Below, piece by piece: positions 1-12,898 of a DNA stretch of 64,000 bases; the stretch's first letter is position 1, and every line of letters starts with the position of its first letter. Source of the stretch: Iodobacter fluviatilis (GTDB lineage Bacteria > Pseudomonadota > Gammaproteobacteria > Burkholderiales > Chitinibacteraceae); NCBI RefSeq assembly GCF_900451195.1, contig NZ_UGHR01000003.1, forward strand, positions 1-64,000, written 5' to 3'. A program made the position numbers and the translations under genes. Below the pieces are notes generated by a model, which saw only the letters and a program-made list of their open reading frames with translations, had not been told where the DNA came from and made no database searches.

Positions 1-2626
<2,626 letters not shown>

Positions 2627-2781
2627 CTATAACCTCAAACACGTATCAACAAAGTTAATACAATTCGAAGTATCTGATTTCGCTTTGTTTGCGACATCGA
2701 TTATTCAGTTCTGACTTCGAACAATCGATTTTGATACAATCTACCCTTATTTATTTCTAAATTTGAGTATTACTTCTTCTA

Positions 2782-2795
2782 TTTTTTTAAAGATC
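2782..2795 (-). promoter_or_regulatory. Spacer boxA antitermination element
   Basis: The minus strand reads TGATCTTTAAAAAAA. This matches boxA, the NusB/NusE loading site of rRNA transcripts. A near-identical copy (GATCTTTAAAAAAA) occurs in the 16S leader at 4583-4595, the usual arrangement for rrn antitermination upstream of both large rRNAs. Confidence 0.7.
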
Positions 2796-2887
2796 AAGTT
2801 ACTGTCTTGCTGATTTTAGAAACCAGAATAAATGTGACTTTATTAAATCACATCAATTCTGAATCCTAATCAACAATCCCTAAACCT

Positions 2888-2906
2888 ACAGTCGATGAGT
2901 GTGAGT
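2888..2906 (-). other. 16S processing stem, 3' strand
   Basis: This 19-nt stretch is the exact reverse complement of 4563-4581 in the 16S leader. In the pre-rRNA the two strands would pair and loop out 16S, forming the classic RNase III processing stalk. Confidence 0.8.
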
Positions 2907-2929
2907 ACTCAATCCAAAAGTCTTCTCTT

Positions 2930-4465
<1,536 letters not shown>

Positions 4466-4562
4466 ATCACTAAGCTAGTACTTACTGGCTTACTTTATTC
4501 AGAGCAACCATCGCTGGTCACTCCTTACTCATGTAAGCACTTGTTTCGCTTCCGAATCAAGC

Positions 4563-4581
4563 ACTCACACTCATCGACTGT
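4563..4581 (-). other. 16S processing stem, 5' strand (leader)
   Basis: Perfect 19-bp complement of the spacer segment 2888-2906. Together they form the helix that encloses 16S in the primary transcript, the expected RNase III substrate. Confidence 0.8.
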
Positions 4582-4582
4582 A

Positions 4583-4595
4583 TTTTTTTAAAGAT
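4583..4595 (-). promoter_or_regulatory. rrn leader boxA
   Basis: The minus strand reads GATCTTTAAAAAA just upstream of the processing stem. It repeats the spacer boxA at 2782-2795. The expected role is Nus-factor antitermination of rrn transcription. Confidence 0.7.
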
Positions 4596-4649
4596 CGTTC
4601 TCGCTATCTGCATCACTGTGTTTCCGTGTGTGCTGCAGCGAGAGGCCGA

Positions 4650-4678
4650 ACTATACCGGCGGGACCCTATTCGGTCAA
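4650..4678 (-). promoter_or_regulatory. rrn P1-type sigma70 promoter
   Basis: The minus strand shows TTGACC (4678-4673), a 17-nt spacer and TATAGT (4655-4650). A GC-rich discriminator (TCGGCC) follows and AT-rich, UP-element-like sequence precedes it up to about 4740. A GC-rich discriminator is typical of promoters under stringent control. The start of transcription would lie near 4643, giving a leader of about 180 nt. The 4679-4879 stretch otherwise shows no gene. Confidence 0.85.
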
Positions 4679-4879
4679 CACCCTGAGCAAAATAAAACGA
4701 AGCAAGTCGCTAAGTTGTTGATTTAAATAAAATCCATTTTGTTTCTTTTTTGCAGCCACAGCGTAAAGCCACAGAGCAGTGCCGCTCCAATATTCAAACC
4801 CTCTCAGAAAACCTGCTGATTTCGATCATTTATTGAGTTAACCAGCAAAATTCAAGCTCATAAATCTGCATATATATAG

Positions 4880-5845
4880 TTATGGCACTGCTTTGGGCTT
4901 TTCCAGTGATGCATTCAGCTGATCAACGCTGATTTCATTCTTGCCACCATTGGGCATACCAAACATGGCGGCCATTTCTGTGGCTTGATCCTGAGTCAGC
5001 ACTAATAGCTCGATTCGTCGATTTGATGCGGCCAATGGGTTTTGAACGTCGTATGGCGCGCGATCGGCCATGCCGACGACTTGCAAGATATTTTCTACGG
5101 GCATGCCGCCTTCTAAGAGGCCGACTCTAGCTGCCATCGCCCGGTTGCTGGATAAGCTCCAATTAGAGAACGCTGCGTAATTGGCATTCTTATATTGCAT
5201 TGAATCTGTATGCCCAATCACGAGGAGTTGGTGATCAATGCGGGAAAAAATGGCGCCCATTTTGAGCAGTAATCGCCTAAAGCGCTCGCCAGGCACTTGG
5301 CTGCCGCGCTCAAACATGCCCTGCTTATCAGTATCGTGCAGCATGATGCGCAGACCATATGGGGTGATAATGGTTTGAATGTTTTCTGAAAGCCCAGCTT
5401 CTTTAAATAGCTGAACAAACGTTTGCGCCAGCTCCTGCATATCTCGCGGGGTGTCGTAATGCTTTTTAGGCGAGGCATTATCAGAGTATTGCAAAGAGGC
5501 TTGCGCACCACCGCCCTGCCCCTGTGCCGATTGAATGGCACCCGATTGATTAGTGCCAATGATTGGCTCACGCGGAATCAGACTCCCCTTGGGATTGCCC
5601 TGATGATCAATCAACTCACGATTACCATTGCTGGCTAAAGAGCGCCCTGCGCCGTTACGCAATACGCGCTCCAGACTTTCCTTATCCCTTGCGGATAAAA
5701 CCCATAACACCAGAAACAAACACATCAGCGCCAGAACGAAGTCAGCAAAAGCGACTTTCCACGCCCCGCCATGCGCTTCAGCACTTTGCTTGCGTGATAC
5801 CTTACGAATAATTGTTTCTTCGTGCTTATTGTTTTTATTACTCAA
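4880..5845 (-). CDS. motB: Flagellar stator protein MotB (lateral, LafU-like)
   Basis: 321 aa. MotB anchors the stator to peptidoglycan and, with MotA, conducts the ions that drive rotation. Residues 25-50 hold the single membrane helix with the GAWKVAFADFVLAL signature. D34 is the expected proton-binding aspartate. An OmpA-like peptidoglycan-binding domain covers roughly 150-290, with the VIGHTDS and SNRRIELLV motifs. The start is TTG at 5845, directly after the motA stop, which indicates translational coupling. Last gene of the fliD-to-motB run, in the order of lafB-lafU in lateral flagellar loci. The surrounding AYADF-like sequence suggests H+ rather than Na+ use, but that is an inference. 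Confidence 0.95.
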   Translation of the reverse strand: MSNKNNKHEETIIRKVSRKQSAEAHGGAWKVAFADFVLALMCLFLVLWVLSARDKESLERVLRNGAGRSLASNGNRELIDHQGNPKGSLIPREPIIGTNQSGAIQSAQGQGGGAQASLQYSDNASPKKHYDTPRDMQELAQTFVQLFKEAGLSENIQTIITPYGLRIMLHDTDKQGMFERGSQVPGERFRRLLLKMGAIFSRIDHQLLVIGHTDSMQYKNANYAAFSNWSLSSNRAMAARVGLLEGGMPVENILQVVGMADRAPYDVQNPLAASNRRIELLVLTQDQATEMAAMFGMPNGGKNEISVDQLNASLEKPKAVP

Positions 5846-6712
5846 TTAAGCCGTTCCCTCTAACGTGTTGATCCACGTTTCAAGCTGAGAAAAGCTAGGC
5901 TTAATATTCAGCTGCACCAAACGACGCCCGGCATCGATTGCCAATAAAGGCGGCTTGCCTGATACGTGTGTCACAAGCACCACTTTTACGCATTCCAGAT
6001 TAGACAGCTCTTCCTTCACCAGCTGGTGCATCATATTGCACAGCGGATCAAGCACGCCGTAGCAGAGAAAAATCCCGATAAATGTTCCCACCATTGCCGC
6101 CCCCACACGCTCGCTGATTTCAGCCACTTCAGCGCCTTCGCTAATGGTGTGCATGGTCATCACAATACCCAGCACCGCAGCCAAAATACCAAAACCGGGC
6201 ATGCCTTCAGAGATTTTATGCAAGGATTTGGACGGCTGATTCAGCTCTTCGTGAATCGCTTCTAATTCTTGCTCTAATACGCCCTCTAATTCGTGCGCAT
6301 TGATTTTGCCCATCGCCATCAGGCGGAAGTTATCCACAATAAAGGCAAGTAGCTTTGGTTGCTCTAAGACCAGTGGATAGCGCTGAAACAAGGCGCTCTC
6401 TCTTGGCGATTCAACGTGTTGATCCAGCGCTTTTAAGCCCTGGCCAGCGGTAATCAAAAGCTCATACATCAGCAATAATAATTGGCGCTGAAAATCCGGC
6501 CCCTGCTTTTTACCCAACACCACACGGCGGATTTGCCCCAGCATTTCTGCCAGCACATGCTTAGGGTTGCCCAGCACCAAGGCACCAAAGCCTGCGCCAA
6601 TAATGATCAGTAGCTCAACCGGCTGCCAGATCAGGTGGAAAGTCCCCCCAATCATAAAAAAACCACCAAACACACACATCATGACGATGCCGATACCTAA
6701 AAACAGCTGCAT
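5846..6712 (-). CDS. motA: Flagellar stator protein MotA (lateral, LafT-like)
   Basis: 288 aa integral membrane stator subunit with four predicted helices. Two lie near residues 1-55 and two near 170-220, around the conserved GMPGFGILAAVLGIV segment that holds the family's structural proline. The cytoplasmic loop between them contacts FliG in the rotor. It ends 1 nt before motB and begins 19 nt after fliA, so fliA-motA-motB read as one transcript. The partner rotor gene fliG in this locus carries a stop codon (see 13554-14570), so this stator may lack its cognate rotor. Confidence 0.95.
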   Translation of the reverse strand: MQLFLGIGIVMMCVFGGFFMIGGTFHLIWQPVELLIIIGAGFGALVLGNPKHVLAEMLGQIRRVVLGKKQGPDFQRQLLLLMYELLITAGQGLKALDQHVESPRESALFQRYPLVLEQPKLLAFIVDNFRLMAMGKINAHELEGVLEQELEAIHEELNQPSKSLHKISEGMPGFGILAAVLGIVMTMHTISEGAEVAEISERVGAAMVGTFIGIFLCYGVLDPLCNMMHQLVKEELSNLECVKVVLVTHVSGKPPLLAIDAGRRLVQLNIKPSFSQLETWINTLEGTA

Positions 6713-6731
6713 GCTTCATTCCAACTTTATA

Positions 6732-7433
6732 TTAAGCCCCACCTAGGGCGGTTTTCATTTTCTTAATTGCCGATTTATTAATCTGGCAAACCCGCGCTTC
6801 GGTTAAATCCAGCACCAGAGCAATTTCTTTTAAATTCAGCTCAAACTCGTAATACATCTGGATAACACGCTGCTCTTTTTCATCTAAACCAGACAAAGCC
6901 CGAGCTAGGCTCAGGCGATTAATCACGCCATTTTCCGGTGACTCTGCCCCACCTGCTTCGTGCACACCCTCGCTGAGCAAATCATCAAAGCTCGCCAGCA
7001 CTTCAGCATTTTCGGCCATTTGATAATCACGGTATTCTTTGGCGGAGATATTCAAACCTGCGATGGCATCCGCCTCGCTTGGCTCCCTGCCTAGTTTTTT
7101 CCTTAAGGCGCGGATCTCATCCCGAATACGATGCGCGCTTTGCCTGACCGAGCGCGGCCGCCAATCTAAGCGCCTAAGCTCATCCAAAATAGCGCCACGC
7201 ATCCGCAGCAGAGCAAAACCCACAAACTGATCATCGGGTGTGCCATAGCGGCGCAATGAATCGAGCAGGGCCATCAGACCAATCTGCTCCATATCTTCAC
7301 GATCCAGCACAGCGCCCACCTGCGTTACCAACTGCCGGAGCACACGATTGAGCAGCGGCATATAGGCTGCCAGCTGAGCGGCTTCTTGCTTGCTGTCTAA
7401 AGCGCTATGAACGTAAGCGTCGGCAAGATCCAC
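6732..7433 (-). CDS. fliA: Flagellar sigma-28 factor FliA (LafS-like)
   Basis: 233 aa RNA polymerase sigma factor for late flagellar genes. Region 2 is seen around residues 20-90 (EDMEQIGLMALLDSLRRY and an RMRGAILDELR block typical of FliA). Region 3 spans about 90-130, and region 4 with its helix-turn-helix lies at the C-terminus (LKEIALVLDLTEARVCQI). The start is GTG at 7433, 3 nt after the fliL stop. The cognate anti-sigma factor FlgM is encoded at 38898-39155. In lateral systems this factor (LafS) drives flagellin, cap, chaperone and stator genes. I could not identify a convincing FliA-type promoter by eye in this window. Confidence 0.95.
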   Translation of the reverse strand: MDLADAYVHSALDSKQEAAQLAAYMPLLNRVLRQLVTQVGAVLDREDMEQIGLMALLDSLRRYGTPDDQFVGFALLRMRGAILDELRRLDWRPRSVRQSAHRIRDEIRALRKKLGREPSEADAIAGLNISAKEYRDYQMAENAEVLASFDDLLSEGVHEAGGAESPENGVINRLSLARALSGLDEKEQRVIQMYYEFELNLKEIALVLDLTEARVCQINKSAIKKMKTALGGA

Positions 7434-7436
7434 GAT

Positions 7437-7877
7437 TTACTCAACAATCAATTTGCTGACCATCACATCAGAAAAAGGCTTATCTGATGCAACGCCTTTA
7501 TAGGCAGCAGAGAACTCTTTATTTAAGAGCGCGTGATAATCCTCGATGGTCATTTTATTGGCCATGGTCAGATTAAGATGAGACAAGACCTTCACGGCGG
7601 TGCTCTTTAAAAAAGGCAGATGATTTTTAATCTCAGCTTCTTTTTCCTTGCTGGTTCTGAACACCAGATCCACCGCAATATAGTGGGTAGATAAAGAGCT
7701 GCCATCATCATTACGCAGCATGACAATGATCTTATCCACCGAGGCAAATTTATATTCAACGGATTCGGCTTTGGCTACCTTAGGCGCGCTGTCTTGCTTA
7801 AAATAATAAGCCGCTCCGCCGCCCACTCCGGCAGCAACTAATAAACCTAAAACAATAAAAATAATATTCTTAGACAT
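7437..7877 (-). CDS. fliL: Flagellar basal body-associated protein FliL (LafF-like)
   Basis: 146 aa single-pass inner membrane protein that rings the stator and stabilises it. A membrane helix follows a short N-terminus (residues 5-25, VLGLLVAAGVGGG). The rest is the periplasmic FliL domain with the usual HYIAVDLVF strand and a C-terminal FSDVMVSKLIVE end. The start at 7877 is preferred to an upstream in-frame ATG because GGAAA lies 5-9 nt upstream and the membrane helix is then N-terminal. fliA follows after 3 nt. Confidence 0.9.
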   Translation of the reverse strand: MSKNIIFIVLGLLVAAGVGGGAAYYFKQDSAPKVAKAESVEYKFASVDKIIVMLRNDDGSSLSTHYIAVDLVFRTSKEKEAEIKNHLPFLKSTAVKVLSHLNLTMANKMTIEDYHALLNKEFSAAYKGVASDKPFSDVMVSKLIVE

Positions 7878-7893
7878 GTGATTTCCAGATCGG

Positions 7894-8796
7894 TTAAATG
7901 CGCGCCAGAATGGAGCCAAACTCACTCGTTTCTTCGCCTAATTCTGCCAAAGCCTGACCGACCTCATCCGATTCAGCCGCCTGTTTTTTGGGAGATCCGT
8001 CTTTGCTTGCCGATGGATCTCTCACGTCAACCGCCACGCTGCTATATTCCTTTTGGCTTAAATCAGTACGCATCTGCTCAGTAATTGCATGCAGCTGCTT
8101 GGTGACATCGCTATTGCTGGCGTGCAATTGCACCGATAAAGCACCCGCCTCATGCTTAATGCTGATTTCTAATGAGCCGAGCATAGGCGGGGATAATTTA
8201 ATCACCGCACGCTCAATCCCATGCCCAAGCTGCACATCAAGGCGATCTTTCAATGCGGTTTCTAAATGACGAGACCAGCTGGCGGGCTGAGTGGGCTCTA
8301 ACTTAATGGGGGCCCATTCTGAAGGCTTGGCTTGCGGCATACTGCCGGCTGCCATGGTATTTAATTCAAACGGGCGAATGGCGGCCGGCTGATCCGGCGC
8401 ATCATTCGCGAGCACAGGCTCGGCTTTAAGCAGAGGCGCATCGGCTTCTTGATGAGATATCGTTAGAGGCGGAGAGCTGACCACGACAGGCTGCTGAGGT
8501 GCAATAAACGGCTCCGCAATCATGTCTGCTTCAGCTGCGGATATTTGCGGCCCCGGTATCTTAGGAATAATGGGCGCGAAAAAAGCAGGCATGCTCAAGA
8601 GAGCAACGTCTGTGGGCTGCTCACTTATATCTTTTTCATCTTTCGTCGCCACGGCTTCGCTCTCCGCCACTGGGGTGGCGCAGTCCTGCATTTCACCGCT
8701 AAATAACATCGCCAACAGTGGGTCAAGCGGCGGTGTATTGATGGCGGGAAGATTCAAATCAGCAGGGTGGGGCATCATGCTTGCGAGCAGATTCAT
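7894..8796 (-). CDS. fliK: Flagellar hook-length control protein FliK (LafE-like)
   Basis: 300 aa. The N-terminal 170 residues are low-complexity and Pro/Ala-rich, as expected of the secreted ruler part. The C-terminal 100 residues match the hook-length control (Flg_hook) domain, with IKLSPPMLGSLEISI and a following SVQLHASN strand. This domain switches FlhB export specificity when the hook is complete. It overlaps fliT by 4 nt. A second protein with a similar C-terminal domain is encoded at 23580-24485. Confidence 0.85.
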   Translation of the reverse strand: MNLLASMMPHPADLNLPAINTPPLDPLLAMLFSGEMQDCATPVAESEAVATKDEKDISEQPTDVALLSMPAFFAPIIPKIPGPQISAAEADMIAEPFIAPQQPVVVSSPPLTISHQEADAPLLKAEPVLANDAPDQPAAIRPFELNTMAAGSMPQAKPSEWAPIKLEPTQPASWSRHLETALKDRLDVQLGHGIERAVIKLSPPMLGSLEISIKHEAGALSVQLHASNSDVTKQLHAITEQMRTDLSQKEYSSVAVDVRDPSASKDGSPKKQAAESDEVGQALAELGEETSEFGSILARI

Positions 8797-9056
8797 AATG
8801 CCTGCGCCGCATAAGCAAGGCTGGCATCGCGCTGCCCAGCAAACTGCGCCAATTTATCTGCCAGCTCTACCGTTGCCAAACGGCAGGCCTCCTGCATCGT
8901 GACATAAGCACGGCGTACATTTTTTAAGGCTTGCTGCTCTTGTTCATTCCAGGCATGGCCTGCCAGCAAGGCGGCAAATTGTGCGTCTAGGATCAGTAAC
9001 CGATCCCAATCCTGCTCAGCCAAAGCGCCCTGCATTTCGGCCATTTTGGCACTCAT
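8793..9056 (-). CDS. fliT: FliT-like flagellar export chaperone (LafD-like)
   Basis: 87 aa, helical and charged. The position between fliS and fliK and the small size fit FliT/LafD, the chaperone of the filament cap FliD. Sequence motifs are weak, so the call rests mainly on context. The start ATG at 9056 lies 4 nt after the fliS stop. A longer frame begins upstream but would overlap fliS heavily. The 3' end overlaps fliK by 4 nt. Confidence 0.65.
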   Translation of the reverse strand: MSAKMAEMQGALAEQDWDRLLILDAQFAALLAGHAWNEQEQQALKNVRRAYVTMQEACRLATVELADKLAQFAGQRDASLAYAAQAL

Positions 9057-9060
9057 TGCT

Positions 9061-9447
9061 TTAAGCCTTGGCATCACGCACACCCAGCCAACCACCACGC
9101 AAGGTGCCTAATAATTGTTCCACTTCGGTAACGCCTGCCACATCCAGCTGGCTGCTGGCGCTGTAAAGACGATAAACGCAAAAATCGTATAAACGCGCCA
9201 GATTGGTGACCACTTCACCGCCCTGATCAAAATCGAGTGCGCTGGATAAGCCATTTAATATATCGATGCACTTATTAATGCTCTCGCCCTTCTGCTCAAA
9301 ACGCTTGTGTTCCATATGCGCTTTGGCACGAGCGAGCTCTTCCAAAAGGCCATCAAATAACACCAAAACCAATTGCACTGGCGAGGCATTGGAAGTCTGT
9401 GCTTCCAAATTCACCGAGTGATAACTGCTATACGCTTCGTAATCCAT
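9061..9447 (-). CDS. fliS: Flagellin export chaperone FliS (LafC-like)
   Basis: 128 aa. FliS binds the disordered C-terminus of flagellin and prevents early polymerisation. The family pattern is clear: N-terminal YEAYSSYHSVNLEAQTSN, then a four-helix bundle containing SPVQLVLVLFDGLLEEL and an INKCIDILNGLSSALDFDQGG stretch. The start at 9447 has TGAGGTT 4-10 nt upstream. It sits between fliD and fliT. Confidence 0.93.
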   Translation of the reverse strand: MDYEAYSSYHSVNLEAQTSNASPVQLVLVLFDGLLEELARAKAHMEHKRFEQKGESINKCIDILNGLSSALDFDQGGEVVTNLARLYDFCVYRLYSASSQLDVAGVTEVEQLLGTLRGGWLGVRDAKA

Positions 9448-9511
9448 TACAACCTCATTTTGCCTGCATGTATCCGGGCCAACCCGCTTGGGCACGCCCG
9501 TAGCTCAACCA

Positions 9512-10873
9512 CTAAACAAACGACATGCTGTCGAACATGCTGGATGTTTCACTCATTTGCGCTTGCAGCTGCTTAAGCTGGGTAAATTGCTTTAAAGCAC
9601 GCTGATAAGCCTGATCGTATTGCTTAGAAATCTTATCGGCCTGAGCGCTTAAATCGCCCGCCGCTTTAGAAACTGATTCCTTGCGAGTTTTTAATAAGCC
9701 ATTGCTGGCGTTCAACCATTTGCCAAGGTAATCGTTATTTTCTTTAATCAAATCAGTGCCAGTGCTGGAGTTAAAAATCTTCTCCAGCCCTGCTGGGTTT
9801 TCAATCAGCGCTTTATCGAGCTTGGTGCGATCAAGCGATAGATTGCCGTCGCGATCGGTTTTTACGCCAAAGTCCATCAGGCGCACGCCGTCAAAGCTTT
9901 GCCTGACCAAACCGTTTAATTTATCCCGCAGCGCGCGAATGCCTGAGTCAGATGCAAATGCACCGCCCGCATCCCGCTTACCGCTGTCATTTTTATCGTT
10001 TTTGGCATTGGCCAGCATGGCGCTTAAGGACTTTTTCGCAGTATTAAAGCCATCGATAAAGGTCTGTAAATTAGCTGCGGTATCGTTATTACTCGTGCTA
10101 ACGGTAAGCTTTAATGCCGGATCACCGCTTTTCATGGCGCGGTTTAAATTTACTGTTACGCCTTCGATACCGGTAAACGTATTCGATGCCTGCTTGATTG
10201 GCACACCGGTGTTTTCGTCCCCCAAAAACACCAAGGCATCTTGCGCCTTAGATAAAACCTTGGGTGCTTCAAGTGCCAAAGCCGCCTCGACGCCTGCGCC
10301 ACTACCGCTCACTTGCAAAGTATTGGCTTCGCCAGTTTGGCTGGAAGTCAGCACCAATTGTGACTGGCCATTGGCCGTCAGCACCATGGCGCTTACTTTG
10401 CCTGAGCTGTCTTTAGATTGATTGATGCTGCGCGCCAATTCGGTGAGCGATAACTTACCGTCAGCATCTTTATCTGCGCTGGCCAAATCAATGGCAATCG
10501 TCGCTGCGCCCACTTTGATATTAAGCTTGTCGCCAGCGGCCACAGTCATTGCATCGAGACGGGCAAAGGCCTGCTGCTCTGCCGTAGCCACTTGTTTAAC
10601 AAACAGCGAGTAATTACCATCCTGCGCCTTAGCACCGGCCGTTACCGTAGCAATCCCTTCCTGGCTCAAAGCCGCAGCATGGGCCAAGACAGACTTTTTA
10701 CCGCTTAAACCACCCAGCGTGTTTTTAAAATCCTGCAGTGTTTTTTGCAGCTGTACCAAGGCATCAGAACGGGCTTTATTCTCTTTGGTCCGCGTGTCAT
10801 TACGGCTTTGCGCCTGCTGTACTGCGTAGCTGGCAACTTGGCTGGCCAGCTGCTGGGGATTAATTTCTGCCAT
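9512..10873 (-). CDS. fliD: Flagellar filament cap protein FliD (LafB-like)
   Basis: 453 aa. FliD forms the pentameric cap under which flagellin polymerises. The N-terminal D0 coil (about residues 1-60) is followed by the central D2/D3 region and a C-terminal coiled coil with a typical FTQLKQLQAQMSETSSM end. An ALNG-type DKLNGLVRQSF block sits near residue 320. First gene of the leftward fliD-fliS-fliT-fliK-fliL-fliA-motA-motB run. The 271 bp upstream separate it from fliJ and hold repeat sequence. Confidence 0.93.
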   Translation of the reverse strand: MAEINPQQLASQVASYAVQQAQSRNDTRTKENKARSDALVQLQKTLQDFKNTLGGLSGKKSVLAHAAALSQEGIATVTAGAKAQDGNYSLFVKQVATAEQQAFARLDAMTVAAGDKLNIKVGAATIAIDLASADKDADGKLSLTELARSINQSKDSSGKVSAMVLTANGQSQLVLTSSQTGEANTLQVSGSGAGVEAALALEAPKVLSKAQDALVFLGDENTGVPIKQASNTFTGIEGVTVNLNRAMKSGDPALKLTVSTSNNDTAANLQTFIDGFNTAKKSLSAMLANAKNDKNDSGKRDAGGAFASDSGIRALRDKLNGLVRQSFDGVRLMDFGVKTDRDGNLSLDRTKLDKALIENPAGLEKIFNSSTGTDLIKENNDYLGKWLNASNGLLKTRKESVSKAAGDLSAQADKISKQYDQAYQRALKQFTQLKQLQAQMSETSSMFDSMSFV

Positions 10874-10969
10874 GGCGTTTTTTCCGTAAAAGCAAATTAG
10901 AGGATTCTAATTAAACAAGGCGACCAAAGCCTTGCCATTACAAAATGTAAATAATTACGCCTTCAAAAG

Positions 10970-11126
10970 CCCAAATCTTGAACCACAGAGACGACGCTTC
11001 AGCCTCCCCCTTTGTAAAAGGGGGAATGAGGGGGATTTGCCTTTGAATTAGCTTTGCTTCGCGCCTTTTTATCAAAAGATACAGAGCAAAATCCCCCCTA
11101 GCCCCCCTTTTTCAAAGGGGGGAACA
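10970..11126. repeat. CCCCCTTT-type inverted repeat (copy 1) with CACAGAG fragment
   Basis: Intergenic fliD/fliJ. The left end (about 10995-11033) contains CCCCCTTTGTAAAAGGGGG and the right end (about 11091-11126) contains CCCCCCTTTTTCAAAGGGGGG, giving a MITE-like structure. A second copy lies at 28141-28252. Immediately left is AAATCTTGAACCACAG, a fragment of the CACGGAG family. No gene is seen in the gap. Confidence 0.7.
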
Positions 11127-11144
11127 AGTACGCTCAAATCATGC

Positions 11145-11585
11145 CTAGGCATCAGCCCTTCTACGCAAATATGCCTGTGTAGCCGTTTCATCCGATTGTT
11201 TTTGCAAGGCCCGCTCGCGCTGCATTTGCAGTGCCATACGCTCTGCTGCGCCTAATTTATCCATCACTTCACGGCGCGATACGGCCGCTAATAAATCTTT
11301 ACGCGCCACCGCCAAATCGGCATCACCCAAGGCTAAGTCTTGTTTTTGCAGGGAGATTAAATTCAGCAAGGAATGTTTAAATGCGCCAGCATTGATCGCC
11401 AAAGCGGGATGTGGCACAGCGCTTGCGCCCAAGTGCTGGCAAAGCGATTCCATACGGCTGATGTTTTTTTGATAGCGCTGCGTCAGCTGGTGCTTATCTC
11501 GCACCACGGTTTCTTGCTTATCCACATCGCTTTGGCGTAAACGTAACATCAGCTCTAAGCGCTGCACGGCTTGGGGGGTACTCAT
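11145..11585 (-). CDS. fliJ: Flagellar export chaperone FliJ
   Basis: 146 aa, almost wholly helical and rich in K, Q, R, A and L. This agrees with the coiled-coil FliJ that couples the FliI ATPase ring to the FlhA export gate. Identification rests on size, coiled-coil composition and position after fliI, with which it shares an ATGA overlap. It ends the fliEFGHIJ run. Confidence 0.8.
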   Translation of the reverse strand: MSTPQAVQRLELMLRLRQSDVDKQETVVRDKHQLTQRYQKNISRMESLCQHLGASAVPHPALAINAGAFKHSLLNLISLQKQDLALGDADLAVARKDLLAAVSRREVMDKLGAAERMALQMQRERALQKQSDETATQAYLRRRADA

Positions 11586-12898
11586 TGCAGTAGCGCCTTT
11601 AAATCGGCCAGTGAATCTGCCAGCGGAGCGGCCTCATGCACGGCCTGCTGTAAATAGGCTTCGATACGTGGAAATAAACGCACCGCTCTATCGGTTTCCG
11701 CATCGATGCCAGGCACATAAGCGCCCAAGGGAATCAGATCACGCACTTCGCGGTAGCGGGATAACAGCGCCTTAATCTGCCGCGATACAGCGTTATGCTC
11801 GCTGCTACTGATCTGACTCATACAGCGGCTGACCGACTGGGCAATATCAATGGCGGGGAAATGCCCGCGCTCGGCCAACTGGCGCGATAACACAATATGG
11901 CCATCTAAAATGGCTCTGGCGGTATCCACCACTGGGTCTTGCTGATCGTCCCCTTCGGCCAGTACGGTATAAATGGCCGTCATACTGCCCTGCGGGTTTT
12001 CACCATTGCCTGCGCTTTCGGCCAGATTAGGCAACAGCCCGAACACCGATGGCGGATAACCTCGGGTTGCAGGTGGCTCGCCCAGCGCCAAAGCCACTTC
12101 GCGCTGCGCCATGGCGTAGCGGGTGAGCGAATCTACCAGCAGCAAAACACGATGGCCTTGATCGCGATAATGCGCGGCAATGCTGTGGCATAGCTCGGTG
12201 GCGTTCAAACGCATCAGCGGCGATTCATCGGCCGGAGCCACCACCAGCACAGCTTTGGCCAAGCCTTCTGCTCCGAGCGAGTGATCCACAAACTCACGCA
12301 CTTCACGGCCACGCTCACCGATCAGGCCAACGACGACGATATCGGCCGAGGTATTACGGGTAATCATGCCCAGCAGCACGCTTTTACCCACGCCACTACC
12401 GGCAAACAAGCCAACACGCTGGCCCTTGCCTAAGGACAGCAAGCCATTAATGGCACGCACGCCGATATCCAGCGGCTCGACCACCGGCTGTTTACGCAGC
12501 GGATTAATTTTGGGCGGCGCGGCGGCGAGAGGTTTGTCTCCGCCTAGCGGGCCAAGATCGTCCATCGGCTCGCCCAAGCCATTCACAATCCGGCCCAGCC
12601 AAGACTCACCAATCATTAAGGAACTGGCCTGCGGCGCGGCCTGCACTCTGGCGCCCGTTTGCAAGCCGACTGGCTTTTTGAAAGGCATAAGAAAAGAAAC
12701 TTCGCGCCGAAAGCCCACCATCTGCGCCTGTATCCATTCGCCTGATGAAGTTTCAATCAGGCAGCGCTGGCCCGTCTCTAAAGGGCAGCCAATGCTTTCT
12801 AATAAAATGCCGGTCACGCCAATCAAGCGTCCGGTCATAGTGGCAACGGGAACGTCGTTTAAATCCAAGCGGCGCAGCGCGTCACCAATCACACTCAT
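11582..12898 (-). CDS. fliI: Flagellum-specific ATPase FliI
   Basis: 438 aa F1-beta-like ATPase that energises export of flagellar subunits. Walker A (AGSGVGKS, about residues 166-173), Walker B (VLLLVDSLTRYA) and the family GERGREVREF segment are intact. The RGYPPSVF loop typical of FliI/InvC is present. The start is ATG at 12898, overlapping the fliH stop as ATGA. The longer upstream frame would run into fliH. No defect seen. Confidence 0.96.
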   Translation of the reverse strand: MSVIGDALRRLDLNDVPVATMTGRLIGVTGILLESIGCPLETGQRCLIETSSGEWIQAQMVGFRREVSFLMPFKKPVGLQTGARVQAAPQASSLMIGESWLGRIVNGLGEPMDDLGPLGGDKPLAAAPPKINPLRKQPVVEPLDIGVRAINGLLSLGKGQRVGLFAGSGVGKSVLLGMITRNTSADIVVVGLIGERGREVREFVDHSLGAEGLAKAVLVVAPADESPLMRLNATELCHSIAAHYRDQGHRVLLLVDSLTRYAMAQREVALALGEPPATRGYPPSVFGLLPNLAESAGNGENPQGSMTAIYTVLAEGDDQQDPVVDTARAILDGHIVLSRQLAERGHFPAIDIAQSVSRCMSQISSSEHNAVSRQIKALLSRYREVRDLIPLGAYVPGIDAETDRAVRLFPRIEAYLQQAVHEAAPLADSLADLKALLQ